NCBI RefSeq assembly: GCF_963678635.1
Contig: NC_087071.1
Coordinates: 39,271,858-39,335,857 of the forward strand
Length of the DNA stretch: 64,000 nt
Origin: Symsagittifera roscoffensis
Taxonomy: Eukaryota; Xenacoelomorpha; Acoela; Convolutidae
Direction of reading: 5' to 3'
Shown here: piece by piece, positions 52,831 to 62,479 of the stretch
Position numbering within the stretch: the stretch's first letter is position 1
Layout of the letters: each line of letters begins with the position of its first letter
Position numbers and translations under genes: made by a program
Notes under the pieces: model-generated
What the model was told of the DNA's origin: nothing
What the model saw: only the letters and a program-made list of their open reading frames with translations
Database searches by the model: none

Positions 52831-55096
52831 ATTGTAATTTCAGATTTTCTGTTTCTTCGAGTTTCATTGTGATTTCTGCTTGTTCTAGTTTGTCTACTAG
52901 TTTTCGAAAATCTAAATCGGGTTCTCGAATTGAAGAAGGGTGGGATGCTCTCTTTTTTATTGCTATTTTCCTTAATTGCGGTGTTAAGGTCATCATTAGG
53001 ATTTCTGTCATCTTTGTGTTTTTATAGTCATGTGTATTTAATGAATATGCTGTTCGAACTAGTGTTTCAATGCGTACTGCTAATTGCTTGATGGTTTCAT
53101 TTGGTAATCTGCGAAATTCATTACATAAAACTCTTTGTTGTTGTTTGTTTCTTTCGGAGTCAAACATTTTTGAAAATTCTTGTGTAAACCTTTTCCAATT
53201 TGATTTTATTTCTAGAGGCAATACTGAAAACCATTTTTGGGCTGCGCCGTCTAAAATTGTTTGTATCAACGCTGTGCGTCGATGTATCCAGTTTTGATGT
53301 AGTGGCGTATTAATTGGTTCAGGTCCTATATTTAAAATCAAATTTGCTGTTACTGCGTTTAAATAGTCTTCTACAGAGTATTCAGGGTCTGTTCCTGTGA
53401 ATACCATTAAAGGTTTATTTGATGTTATTGATGATCCACCCATAAGGTATGGATTCATTGTCATTTGTAATGATTCTGCTGCATTTGGCATTTGAGAAAA
53501 ATTTGAAAGTTGATTTCTTGTTATTTCGTGTTGTTGAAGATAATATGGGAGTGGTATTTCATTTTGCATTTGTGTCGGTTGATACGAGTGTGTGATCATT
53601 GGGTTTTGTTGCTGAATTGGTTGAAAATATTGTGTATTAATTGGGTTTTGTTGCTGAATTGGTTGTTGATTTTGTGTATCTTTCGGTTGTGGAGAAAAAA
53701 TTCTATGATTTGTATGTGGTTTCTGTACTCCTTGTCCACGATATTCTTGATTATATGGTGCAAATATATCTGGTTGTAAAAAATCATCATCTGAGGATAA
53801 GTAATCCATTTGATAAGATGTTTGTTTTTTATTTTTATTTTGTTGAAAAAATGGATAGTTTTCACTACGATCCTGTGGAGGATGTAATTTTGTTTGAAAA
53901 TTTACTGAATTAGTTTGTGCCATTGGGTTATCCCAGTTTCGAGATCTTGTATAATTATTAAAATCTTTTCGTGGGGGATAATTTGTTTTTGATGGATGTG
54001 TGTAATTATAATTATGTTCTGCAAAATTGTTTCTAGTGAACGTTTTACGTGTTTTTGACGGTATTGTCATGGGTCTGTATGTTTGATAATCCATGTGTGA
54101 ATATTTTGGGGCAACCGAAGGTTTAACGGTTGATTGTAAGGTTACCTGTGTTTGTGAAGGGTTTGTATTTCTTGGTGTTGTTAAGTTTGGACGTATCGGT
54201 GAAATGCTTTGTTGTGTAGTTGTTGTGTGTACGATTTCTTCATTTATGAAGTGTGATGGTGTCTGGATATCTTGTTGAGTGAGATTCCTAGTTCCATTGA
54301 GGTTTTCATTGTGTATGACTGTGGAGTTTAAACTATTATTTTGCATATCAGGTAAAAATGTATTATAGTTTAATGGTGTTGCATCAATGGTTAATGGTGT
54401 TACTCTTACATAATCTCTTACATAAGATATCGTACTTATTGCTTGACTTGAGATTGATTGTGGGAAGTTTATGAATGCATAATGAGACCATTCGGGGTCC
54501 CAAACATAGTCTGATTGTTCTGTGATGGCAGTATCATCGTTTGAGTTTTGAGGTCTAAAATTTTTTCTTGCATGTGAAATTAAATCTATATTATGTGTGA
54601 AATAATCTATTATAAACCATGCCAAAATTTTTTGTAAGTCGTGTTTTGTATGTTGTGAAACTTCATCTTTAGTGAAATTTTCTTGAATTATATTTAGAAA
54701 ACTAGAGAGTAGTGTGATTTCATGTCGTACTCTTATGTGTTTAGATGTTTCTGTCGGTGAGACATTTGGGATTGGGATTTCGTTTTCTAATATCGAGATA
54801 TAACTATATATTATTGCAAAAACTTCATTGGTGAATATGGAGTTTGCTCTTTGTGAGTTATGATATTGTATGCTTTTTATATATTCTGAGATTACTTTTG
54901 AAAATTCTAAATCAAGGTCGTCTGTTTGAATTACATATTTGCTGTGATTCTGGTTTGGTGAGCTGAATTCTATGGAGTAGATTCCGTATTGTTGTGTCAA
55001 GTTGCATATATCTTTCAAATAGTGATCGATAATTTTTCTTTTGATTTTTACATCTGGGAACTCTGTTTTACATGGACTGATTCCGGGTTCAAACAA
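52748..55096 (-). CDS. Gag-like protein (retrotransposon Gag domain)
   Basis: 782 residues from the conventional TTG at 55096. The frame is open about 70 bases further upstream with no ATG. The C-terminal half carries a retrotransposon-type Gag (capsid) domain: RTALIQTILDGAAQKWFSVLP, WKRFTQEFSKMFD, RLPNETIKQLAVRIETL. The N-terminal half is long and Gln/Asn/Pro-rich, with repeats such as QPIQQQNP. The likely start is the ATG at 55213-55215 in the neighbouring frame, followed by a -1 shift at 55159-55165. No basic or myristoylation-type start was seen. Confidence 0.88.
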   Translation of the reverse strand: MFEPGISPCKTEFPDVKIKRKIIDHYLKDICNLTQQYGIYSIEFSSPNQNHSKYVIQTDDLDLEFSKVISEYIKSIQYHNSQRANSIFTNEVFAIIYSYISILENEIPIPNVSPTETSKHIRVRHEITLLSSFLNIIQENFTKDEVSQHTKHDLQKILAWFIIDYFTHNIDLISHARKNFRPQNSNDDTAITEQSDYVWDPEWSHYAFINFPQSISSQAISTISYVRDYVRVTPLTIDATPLNYNTFLPDMQNNSLNSTVIHNENLNGTRNLTQQDIQTPSHFINEEIVHTTTTQQSISPIRPNLTTPRNTNPSQTQVTLQSTVKPSVAPKYSHMDYQTYRPMTIPSKTRKTFTRNNFAEHNYNYTHPSKTNYPPRKDFNNYTRSRNWDNPMAQTNSVNFQTKLHPPQDRSENYPFFQQNKNKKQTSYQMDYLSSDDDFLQPDIFAPYNQEYRGQGVQKPHTNHRIFSPQPKDTQNQQPIQQQNPINTQYFQPIQQQNPMITHSYQPTQMQNEIPLPYYLQQHEITRNQLSNFSQMPNAAESLQMTMNPYLMGGSSITSNKPLMVFTGTDPEYSVEDYLNAVTANLILNIGPEPINTPLHQNWIHRRTALIQTILDGAAQKWFSVLPLEIKSNWKRFTQEFSKMFDSERNKQQQRVLCNEFRRLPNETIKQLAVRIETLVRTAYSLNTHDYKNTKMTEILMMTLTPQLRKIAIKKRASHPSSIREPDLDFRKLVDKLEQAEITMKLEETENLKLQYVNRIETNSTNINNIQESATDLVKKNH

Positions 55097-55158
55097 ATTT
55101 AAGAGTAAATTTTTGCAAAATATATGCTGTCCTCTATCAGTGGTTGCATCTACGATAA

Positions 55159-55165
55159 AGGGAAA
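55159..55165 (-). promoter_or_regulatory. Candidate -1 frameshift heptamer T TTC CCT before Gag
   Basis: The short frame starting at ATG 55215 reads MSSTHTPGEESPDDDD and then ATT TTC CCT TTA TCG TAG. The heptamer T TTC CCT has X XXY YYZ form in that register. A -1 slip leads into the open Gag frame that otherwise lacks an ATG. It is a hypothesis from sequence layout alone. Confidence 0.4.
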
Positions 55166-55189
55166 ATATCATCATCATCTGGACTTTCT

Positions 55190-55657
55190 TCACCTGGGGT
55201 GTGCGTTGAGCTCATTTTTTCGTTTGATGACTGTTAATATGTAATTATCAATATGTCTAATTGGTTGATTCCAATTGTATAAATGTACTGGTTTGTGTTT
55301 ATATTGCTTTTTTATTCTTCTTTTTCCTCTTTTTGATGAATTTGAGGTTGTTTCTGAGTCGGAAAAATATAATTGATCGTGAATGGGGCAATTTTTATCT
55401 ATAGATTCTTTTAATTTATAAAGTTCGTCTAAACTGCTGGTTTCTGATTCTGAAAATGCGTTTCGGTTTTTTGAAAATCTTTTTCGTGTTATTTGTCTTT
55501 GTTTGGTTATTATTTTTCTTTTTAGTGTTTGTCGTTTTGTTCTAATGTATCCAACTGTTTGTGTATGAGGTGTGATTACAAGGTCGTATTTTTTGTTATC
55601 TATCTCACAATTGTGTAAAACGATTGTTTGTTTATTTCCTAGGTTTTTAAATGACAT
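55190..55657 (-). CDS. ORF1 of the giant element, 155-aa basic protein
   Basis: The first ORF after the leader. It is Lys/Arg-rich, with clusters such as KRQTLKRKIITKQRQITRKR and SKRGKRRIKKQYKHK and an acidic/serine middle (SESETSSLDELYKLKE). No known domain. The basic clusters suggest nucleic-acid binding or nuclear localisation. It overlaps the short MSSTHTPG frame at its 3' end. An ORF upstream of Gag is unusual for Ty3/gypsy elements. Confidence 0.7.
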   Translation of the reverse strand: MSFKNLGNKQTIVLHNCEIDNKKYDLVITPHTQTVGYIRTKRQTLKRKIITKQRQITRKRFSKNRNAFSESETSSLDELYKLKESIDKNCPIHDQLYFSDSETTSNSSKRGKRRIKKQYKHKPVHLYNWNQPIRHIDNYILTVIKRKNELNAHPR

Positions 55658-56908
55658 AAGGTTTAGGATGACGGATGCAAAGGGTTGTTAAATGATTTCA
55701 ATTTTCTTAGACTGTTAGTCCTTACGATTTTTTGGTTAGCCTAACCTGGGTGTATTTGTTCAGGGTTGGAGAGAAAAGTATATCGATTCCGAAGAATGAT
55801 TTTATACTTTCTCGTGGCTAGTATAAGCTAAGGTGTTAACTTACTTAATCTTACTTAAGGGTAGTGATTGTGTTCAAGGGTTGGAGAATAGTAAATCGAT
55901 CCACAAGGCTCAGGTATAATTAGAACGCGAGTAGTTCATTAGATACTATTTTAAACTTACTAAGTCTAAGATTTATCCTGGGTCTGGTAAGAGGGGGTAT
56001 CAAGTGAAGGATGAGTAACCGAAGTTCTTCACTGTTTATCCTAATTTGAATGATTAGTTTTGTTCAAAAATCTCTATTAGTCCTGGGTTTTTAGAAAGGG
56101 TTGGATAGTGAATCGACGTTTGAGGTCGTTAGACACTAGCTAAGTGGGTGGGGGAGAACAAAATTGTTCTTTTTGATCCAAGGATAGGCCTTGATGATCA
56201 AGTTTTAAATTTAATTAAATAGAAAATGATTTAAGATCCAAGGATGAGCCTTGATGATCTGATTTTAAATTTAAGTGAATTTTAAGTTTAAAATGATTTA
56301 AATTTGTGTAAAGAAAAGATTTAGTGTTTTTTATGATATTAGTGAGCTTATGAATGCTGTCATGTTTAGGTGATGAAGCTGGAACAACAGGATGATTTAT
56401 GATTACTAACCATTTATTGTCATGCTACTAATTTTTATTTTGATTTTTCAATAAATATTTTTCAAACATGTTTTGTATACTACTGCAGAATTTAGGAAAA
56501 CGATCTGAGATCTTTTTATCAATCGTTATTGTATATTAATAATTTTGTTTAGCGCCTGAAATGATTTTGAAGATTGACTTCAAAATTTTATGTTTGCAAA
56601 TGAAAATCTAAATTCATTGCTAGTAGTATTCTAAATACAAAAGTTTGTGTTGGCTTTTGCCGAACTATCATATAACTATATGGTAATTTTCTACATTGTC
56701 GTATGTCGTCTCTGGTTCGAGGTCTTCTTCCAATTCCGGGTAGTTCTGTTATTGTTCGGAATATTGGCTCTGATCTATTGAGTCGTAGAGACATTTCGAT
56801 TAAATTATCGTCGTATAACATTTTGTTAATGTTTTGTCTAAATTCTAATCTATTATTGGTTAATTCTAAGCTATTAAGGTCTTATTCGAGACTTATGGTC
56901 GCACCAGA
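55658..56908 (-). other. 5' leader of the giant element, internally repetitive
   Basis: About 1.25 kb between 5' LTR and ORF1. It contains three related words (agggttggagagaaaagta at about 55765, agggttggagaatagtaaatc at about 55880, agggttggatagtgaatcg at about 56097). It also contains a doubled block (gatccaaggat ... ccttgatgatc near 56177 and 56236). The part around 55790-55921 recurs at 63875-64000. It probably holds packaging signals. Confidence 0.6.
56893..56906 (-). promoter_or_regulatory. Primer-binding site candidate
   Basis: Two bases after the 5' LTR on the minus strand the sequence reads TGGTGCGACCATAAG. It starts with the TGG complementary to a tRNA CCA end, as expected for a PBS. 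The implied primer 3' end is ...GGTCGCACCA. I cannot name the tRNA. Confidence 0.65.
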
Positions 56909-57318
56909 TGAGTTAGGACCGATGGGTATAACTCATAGAGTAATTTCGGATAGGGTACACCGTCTGCTCGTCACGCTATCTTATTTTCGGCCGGATAGAT
57001 TCGTGCAACTTCTTAGTCTAATACCAATCCTAATCTTACTCTTATACTATCTAGTCTCAGGTTGTTTAACTAGTCTCTGCTAGGCTCAATAGATCTAGGG
57101 TATACTGGTTTATTGCGGCTGCTGAAGTACTCGGGAGAGTTCAACTAATTTCTAAGTTAAATTCAAATCTCTCTGGTGCTGAAATTACAAGTAATTTCAG
57201 CACTTACAAATAAGTGGATTGTTAGTCAGATGGATCATGATTGGTTAATATTAAATACTTTACATTGGTAAAATATCTAATTTATCCAATCATAAAATGT
57301 AGTTTAGATCAGGTTCCA
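56909..57318 (-). repeat. 5' LTR of the giant element (410 bp)
   Basis: Partner of 38427-38836, with 3 differences. On the minus strand it starts TGGAACC and ends CTCA. It contains the palindrome at 57176-57203 and an AATAAA. The promoter position within it is not resolved. Confidence 0.97.
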
Positions 57319-58925
57319 TTTTGCTTATAAATTTTGGACAATTGATTACAGTGAACTAAATTGTATAAAAATTTTTATGCAGGTTTTCATGCATTTTATG
57401 AGGCATGTTTGTTATGCATCTTTTCTATGCATAATTTTTTTACAATTTCTACGATGTTTAATTTTTTGCAAGTAATCGATTTTTATCCATTTTGCCTCTG
57501 CAGGACAAGCATTTTCTCCATTTCGAAAAAGAAGTGAAGTTTTGACAAACAAAGGGCTCCCATTGAGCAAACATTGGCAATAAAATGATCCAAAATCACT
57601 GAAAAACAAACGTGAAGGATTTCAAAAAAATCTTTCATGGGAGAAGCTCGTCATACAACTTTCAGAAATGAAAATTGTAACATAAGATGATTTCAAGGCT
57701 GCAATTACTTATTTGCAAGACAAGCAATTTTCAAGGAAGATCAACTTGCGGAAACATCGAAACTAGCAGTCGCTTGATAGACTCCGTTGGTTAACCTTAT
57801 ACGTTGACGTAATCTAAAGATTGTTGGCACTAAAACTTAACAAAAAAAGCTTGGCAAGTACACATCCGATGAAACTTTATTCTGCTATTTTTCTTAAGCA
57901 AAAACTATTATTATCCCCTAAACTTCGACGTGGGTAATGATTAAACAAACATCAAGTGATGTGAGACCAAGTTTTTAAAATGTTCAATACCTTTTTATTT
58001 CAAAAATTCAATTCAAAACTGATAACCACGCAACAGATACCAACCAACGCTCAAAACTCGTATTTTCTATGAAATAATAATTTTAGGCATGCAATGATAT
58101 CCAAAAATTATGCTTTCAACTTAAATTTACAAATTATAGTCACGTACAAATAAACATATTTATTTATTCTTCTTTTTACTTTAGCAAATGAATGAATAAT
58201 GATTTCTAGCTAGTACAGTGCAGATTTAAACAAATTTATTTTTGTTTTACTCCAGCAAATGAATGAATAACGCTTTAAAGCTAGTACAGTGCAGATTTAA
58301 ACTATCCGGGTAAAACTAACTACATTGGAAATTTTAAACATGATTTTCTCAAGTTAGGTATAGACTAGACAAAAAGGGAACCATTTATTTTGATAAATTC
58401 GGAACCAAAAGTTTGTCATTTTTGTGTTTTTCAGCAAATCAACAATTACGCTTAATATATATCGCTTAAACATATACGCTTAAACATATATAGCGTTAAT
58501 TGCTTACAATTTTCTTACAAAGCCCAACAAAAAGAAACAAAATCTAAAGAAATAAAGTTTCCAAAAGTTTGCGCAAGACGTTAAAATTTTGTATTCAAGT
58601 AAAGTTTTTGCTTTTTACACAGTAAAATTATATTTTTGGTCTATCAAACAAAAAATATTTTATCCTAAACAAATTTTTGGAGATTTTACTCGTCCAGATT
58701 TACCTTTTTTGATTAGTATAAATTTGAAACAGGTGTTGTTAAGTAAGAACACGATATAAATGTTGAAACGCATTGGACCAATAATAATCGTTTTTATTAC
58801 AAAAGATACGTACAAGTTTAATTATTTCCCGAAGCGTTCTAATTCGCACCTCGTGTATTATAATTTCAGCGGTATAAAATGATCAGTTGGAACCCAAAGT
58901 TTGGAAGTCTCGTGATCCGGTTATT
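57319..58925. other. Intergenic, partial MITE copies
   Basis: A minus-strand frame at 57412-57609 (NGSPLFVKTSLLFRNGENAC) looks partly protein-like. It has an inverted, diverged counterpart at about 38330-38400, on the other side of the giant insertion. Two partial starts of the Tc1-like MITE (CAGTGCAGATTTAAAC) occur at 58216 and 58286 in a 70-bp tandem duplication. The rest is AT-rich with no recognised content. Confidence 0.45.
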
Positions 58926-60111
58926 TTATTTTTGAGATGTTCGTCGCAAAAAATTTCTAAAGATTTGCTTCTCTGTTTCAAAAGGGAACAATAGTCGCGC
59001 CAAGTTATGAATTGACAATTTCCCTGAGAAAGCAGATTTGCTCAACAGAAGCTCCATTTCCACGCAAAAATTTATGTTCTGCGAAGTCTCTGGAAACTCT
59101 TTGCCAATAATGATCACCTGTGTCACACCTTTTTTCACCAGCATTTCTATTGTTTCTTCTGCATCTTCTGGTTTCAGTTTGTCGATCTGAATAAAGTTTC
59201 CACCACTGGGTCCCGTGACATACTGCATGCCACTTTTGTATGGTCTTTCTTCGTTTATTTTATCTTCATCAGACAAACTTTGAAAGAACTGAAATTTGTA
59301 GTTGGTTCCCACTGAGATTTCGGTAGACCCCTCCGTTTCAATTTCTCTGACAATGTCTTCCAATCTTTCCTGAATTGATGTGTTTATTCCATCTGTGCTG
59401 ATGTCATCGTTGGCATCTTCAGTGTTGTGAACAATAATCAGCTTTGTGGTGGCTCTTGTTACGGCAGTGAAGAACCCCGAGAAAATTTCCGACCACTTAT
59501 CACTACATCCCTGGGTACACACCAAAACGAATACCACTCCAAACTCCATTCCTTCGGTCTCTGTAAATCGGAAGAACTTAATAGGGGGGAAAGTGTTGCC
59601 ATCATTGTCCGAGTTTGTGTTTTTCTGAGAAGTTTTGTTCTCAACTTCGGAAGAAGGAACTTCTGCTCTAATATTCAAAACACGGAATCTTAACTTCAAA
59701 GCATCCTGAAGCTGCTGAAACATGTTTTCTTCCATGCAAACTAAGACCGGAAGGAATTCTAAATCTGAAAACTTCGGTGCGTTTTCGCTGATAACGCCGA
59801 CTGACTTCTCGACAAAAGATGCAACAAAATTGCTGTATTCAAGAGTTTCTTGAGGAACAAAATGGATATCAGGGTTTTCGGCAAAAAAATTGTGGCCATG
59901 TTTGACATCGAACTCTTCCTCTTCTGCATGAGAATAAAGTTGAACCCATTTACTGGCAAATTTACATATTTCAGCTGAAGACCTGAGAGAACGAGTGAGA
60001 TGCTCTCTTTGAAATGACTCGAATCCTTCGAGTTGCATGTTTTTCTTAGATGTGAACAAAATGCAATGCTGATCGCTTTTCAGTTGCTCCATCATTATAC
60101 GTTGAATAGTA
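58926..60111 (-). CDS. SF1 helicase-like protein, C-terminal exon
   Basis: The exon follows ttttttgtag on the minus strand and ends at a TGA-type stop at 58926. It joins in phase to the exon at 60372-60498. It has features of the second half of a superfamily 1 helicase: a segment after motif II (HCILFTSKKNMQLEGFESF, then LTRSLRSSAEICKFA), then FRFTETEGMEFGVVFVLV and GFFTAVTRATTKLIIVHN, which match motifs V and VI (the GMEF and VTRA core). This pattern resembles the helicase part of Schlafen-type and related defence or immune NTPases, but I cannot place it in a family. About 130 further residues follow. Walker A is not in the window. Confidence 0.7.
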
Positions 60112-60371
60112 CTACAAAAAGTATAGCTACCAACTTACTACTGTTTTCTGATACTATTTTTTTATGTACGGTACGCGTTATCTCAGTTCAATAAATTGCT
60201 CTAAAATTGTTTTCGAATAGTTGATTTCATTAACTGGAATAATTTTATCTTTAACTTTCGAGATTAAAAATGCTCTTAGAATGACCATTTCTGTAGTTTC
60301 TTTTTTGAAATATTGTTGCCGTCATGTGAACTATTTTATCGAATAAATATACTCGGGAATGGTAGCTTTAC
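60112..60371 (-). other. Intron of the helicase-like gene
   Basis: 260-bp AT-rich intron with phase-2 GT-AG boundaries on the minus strand. Confidence 0.6.
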
Positions 60372-60498
60372 TTAGAAACACTGTCGTTTGCGCCGAACTC
60401 ATCGCATATCATTAGATTTTTTCCCTGCAGTTGGTACTGGAAGTCTTTGCGAAAGAGATCACTAGTTTTTTCGATATCCTCCAGATCAATATTGGCTG
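60372..60498 (-). CDS. SF1 helicase-like protein, penultimate exon (motif II)
   Basis: The exon lies between ttgtttcag and tctaa|gtaaag on the minus strand. It encodes NIDLEDIEKTSDLFRKDF and GKNLMICDEFGANDSVS. LMICDE is a Walker B / motif II type box (hydrophobic stretch, then DE). The phase-2 end matches the next exon. Upstream exons, including Walker A, were not found before 61330. Confidence 0.65.
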
Positions 60499-61329
60499 CT
60501 GAAACAAACCAAAATGTCGAATGATTAATTATTTGAAACAGACGGCCTAGGTAAGACTCATGGTGTCTTTAAATATAGATATGGAATCATCCGGGATGAT
60601 AATTCTTCTGAAAAACTTTCGATACACTTGTTCACTTTCCTTGAAGTGACTTCAGTGAGAAGAAAAGAGATATTACTTGCAGCTGGGATAGTTGCACTAC
60701 AAGGTTGCACTTTTTATGTCAAATCAGAAAATATAGAGTGGTAAAGGGTACAATGAACCGCTTTTTTCAGTTTTGAATGGCTCACCATTGAATTGAGAAG
60801 ACCTGATCCTTGAGATGCTGATTAGATTTACCACGGAAGTCTTGAAATTTGTATTTCTGCCTTAAACTTTCAATGAAAAGAGAAAAATGTAAAATTATTA
60901 AGTTAAGTACTGTGTTTTGCAGCTTTTTTACTATTCTCAATCGCATATTTTTAAAATTACTGAAAGTTTCTCGATTCCTTTGTCCTTAACCCATCTGTTA
61001 TAAAAGGAGAATTTAAATGCGTTTTTTGAACCAAAACGAAGCTTCAAAATGTTTATTTTTTTCTTTTTATAGGTTAATAAAAAGTCTATAGTTTTAATAC
61101 AAAAATTTCTAAAAGTTGTCTTATCTTGCAGCGAAGTTATATGCTTTAGGTGAAAACACCTTTTTCGTTTTGTTTCACATCAATCAAAAACAATACACTT
61201 CTGGAAATTCGCTAGTTTGCAGTAGAATTGGTGAATCTACTAATTTGCATGCTATAGTACTATGTGTGAATGATTGATTCGTCATTAAGTTAAGTTGTAC
61301 AGCAAACAAAAGGTAAAGTTCAAAATAGT
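60499..61329. other. Interval upstream of the helicase-like exons
   Basis: No further exon of the helicase-like gene, RNA gene or repeat was recognised in these 830 bp. The gene may be cut off by the gypsy relic that follows. Confidence 0.4.
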
Positions 61330-61500
61330 TCAATCTTCGAAGATATCGCCCTCCTAAGCCAGAAAATAAAACTTGACAAAATCGGCGAACCCCCCAAATC
61401 GGAACTAAGAAAGCTACTGTTAGGAAAATCAGAGGAGCGATAACAGAGATGATTTGATGATTTTACCCCGGCATTAAATTTACAAACGGCATTATCCGAT

Positions 61501-62177
61501 ATGAAGGATAAGGACAGGCGGCTGATTGCTGAAGCGGCAGTTGCAGCAGCAAACACGCTGGACCGACAACAAGACGTATTTGGATTCGGGACAAAACGAC
61601 CGCATCGTTTTCCTTCCAGTAGCTATCAAAACTGGGCAGACTGGAGGAACCGCTGGGAGGACGAGCAGGCTAGGATGGTCCTGTTAATCTGTTTCACGAG
61701 CTGGGCGTTGGAAGAGTTTACAAGCGTGCCTGCCCACTTTCGAGAAGAGATCGAGGGATACGACGAGCCAACGTTGGCTAGGATGCTCGCCGAGCTCGAT
61801 CACAGGATGATGCTGTTTCAGACGCACGCAGGCACCCGAGCGGAGTTCAAAATTTTGATGCAAGGAAAAAAAGAGGGTCTTAGGAGTTCTCCAAACGAGT
61901 CCGGTCCCTCGGGGATGTAGCCAATGTGAATATCGGAGCCCATGCTAGAGATGAAATGAACAGTGAGCAGTTCATCGATGAGCTGTTTGACGTGGAGCTC
62001 CAAGACCAGCTCTTGTGGGAAGATTTGGGGAGCCTGGCTCAGGCCGTTGCTCGGGCCCATGCTTTGGAGCTAGTCAACAAGACATCACAGGCCAGGAAAG
62101 GAAAAAGGCTGCATTTAGCGAGAGTGGCGGAGAACCCAAAAGAAGATCGGCAGTACAAGTGGACTAAGAGGCCCTGA
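61501..62177 (+). pseudogene. Gag remnant of the gypsy relic
   Basis: Two frames (61501-61920 and 61926-62177) cover a Gag-like region. The second includes FIDELFDVELQDQLLWEDLG, matching the typical end of gypsy Gag capsid domains. The frame break lies at about 61920. Confidence 0.7.
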
Positions 62178-62479
62178 GGATCACCGTCATATAGAATTCG
62201 CCCAGAGAATGTCCCCGACACTCCGGTCGAAAGGGGGTTATGGATTCCCGAGGACATGGTCAGCTGCGAAGGACCATCGCGCAAGCATGCCGCTCCAGAG
62301 AAGGAAAAAGGGACCAATTTTTGGACCCAGTGAACCACCAAATTACGACCCTCATGTCCTTAGAACATTCTTTCGACCCGAGTTTAGGAGCGATCTTCAA
62401 TTGCAAGCAAAAAGGCACGTGGAGGAGGACGTCGACATAATCCTAGACCTGGCGGCCCCCGGGTAGAAGGCGACGACCG

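Larger units (their letters stand above)
38423..57322 (-). mobile_element. 18.9-kb LTR retroelement, Ty3/gypsy-type pol, with env-like and accessory genes
   Basis: The element proper is 38427-57318, flanked by TTTT at 38423-38426 and 57319-57322. It is read on the minus strand, with its 5' LTR at the right. The 410-bp LTRs begin TG and end CA and differ at 3 sites, so insertion is recent. Order: leader with primer-binding site; 155-aa ORF; Gag; zinc-knuckle ORF; protease-RT-RNase H-integrase over three frames; two-helix membrane ORF; Met-less Pro/Ser/Thr-rich frame; env-like glycoprotein; 602-aa unknown ORF; 1.6-kb 3' region. The pol order PR-RT-RH-IN with a GPY/F module places it in the Ty3/gypsy (Metaviridae) group. 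An env and extra ORFs make it errantivirus-like in organisation, but it is about 2.5 times the usual 7-8 kb length. Confidence 0.93.

Noticed and set aside
61818..62341. Minus-strand frames opposite the gypsy Gag remnant
   Set aside because: Antisense to recognisable Gag sequence on the plus strand.
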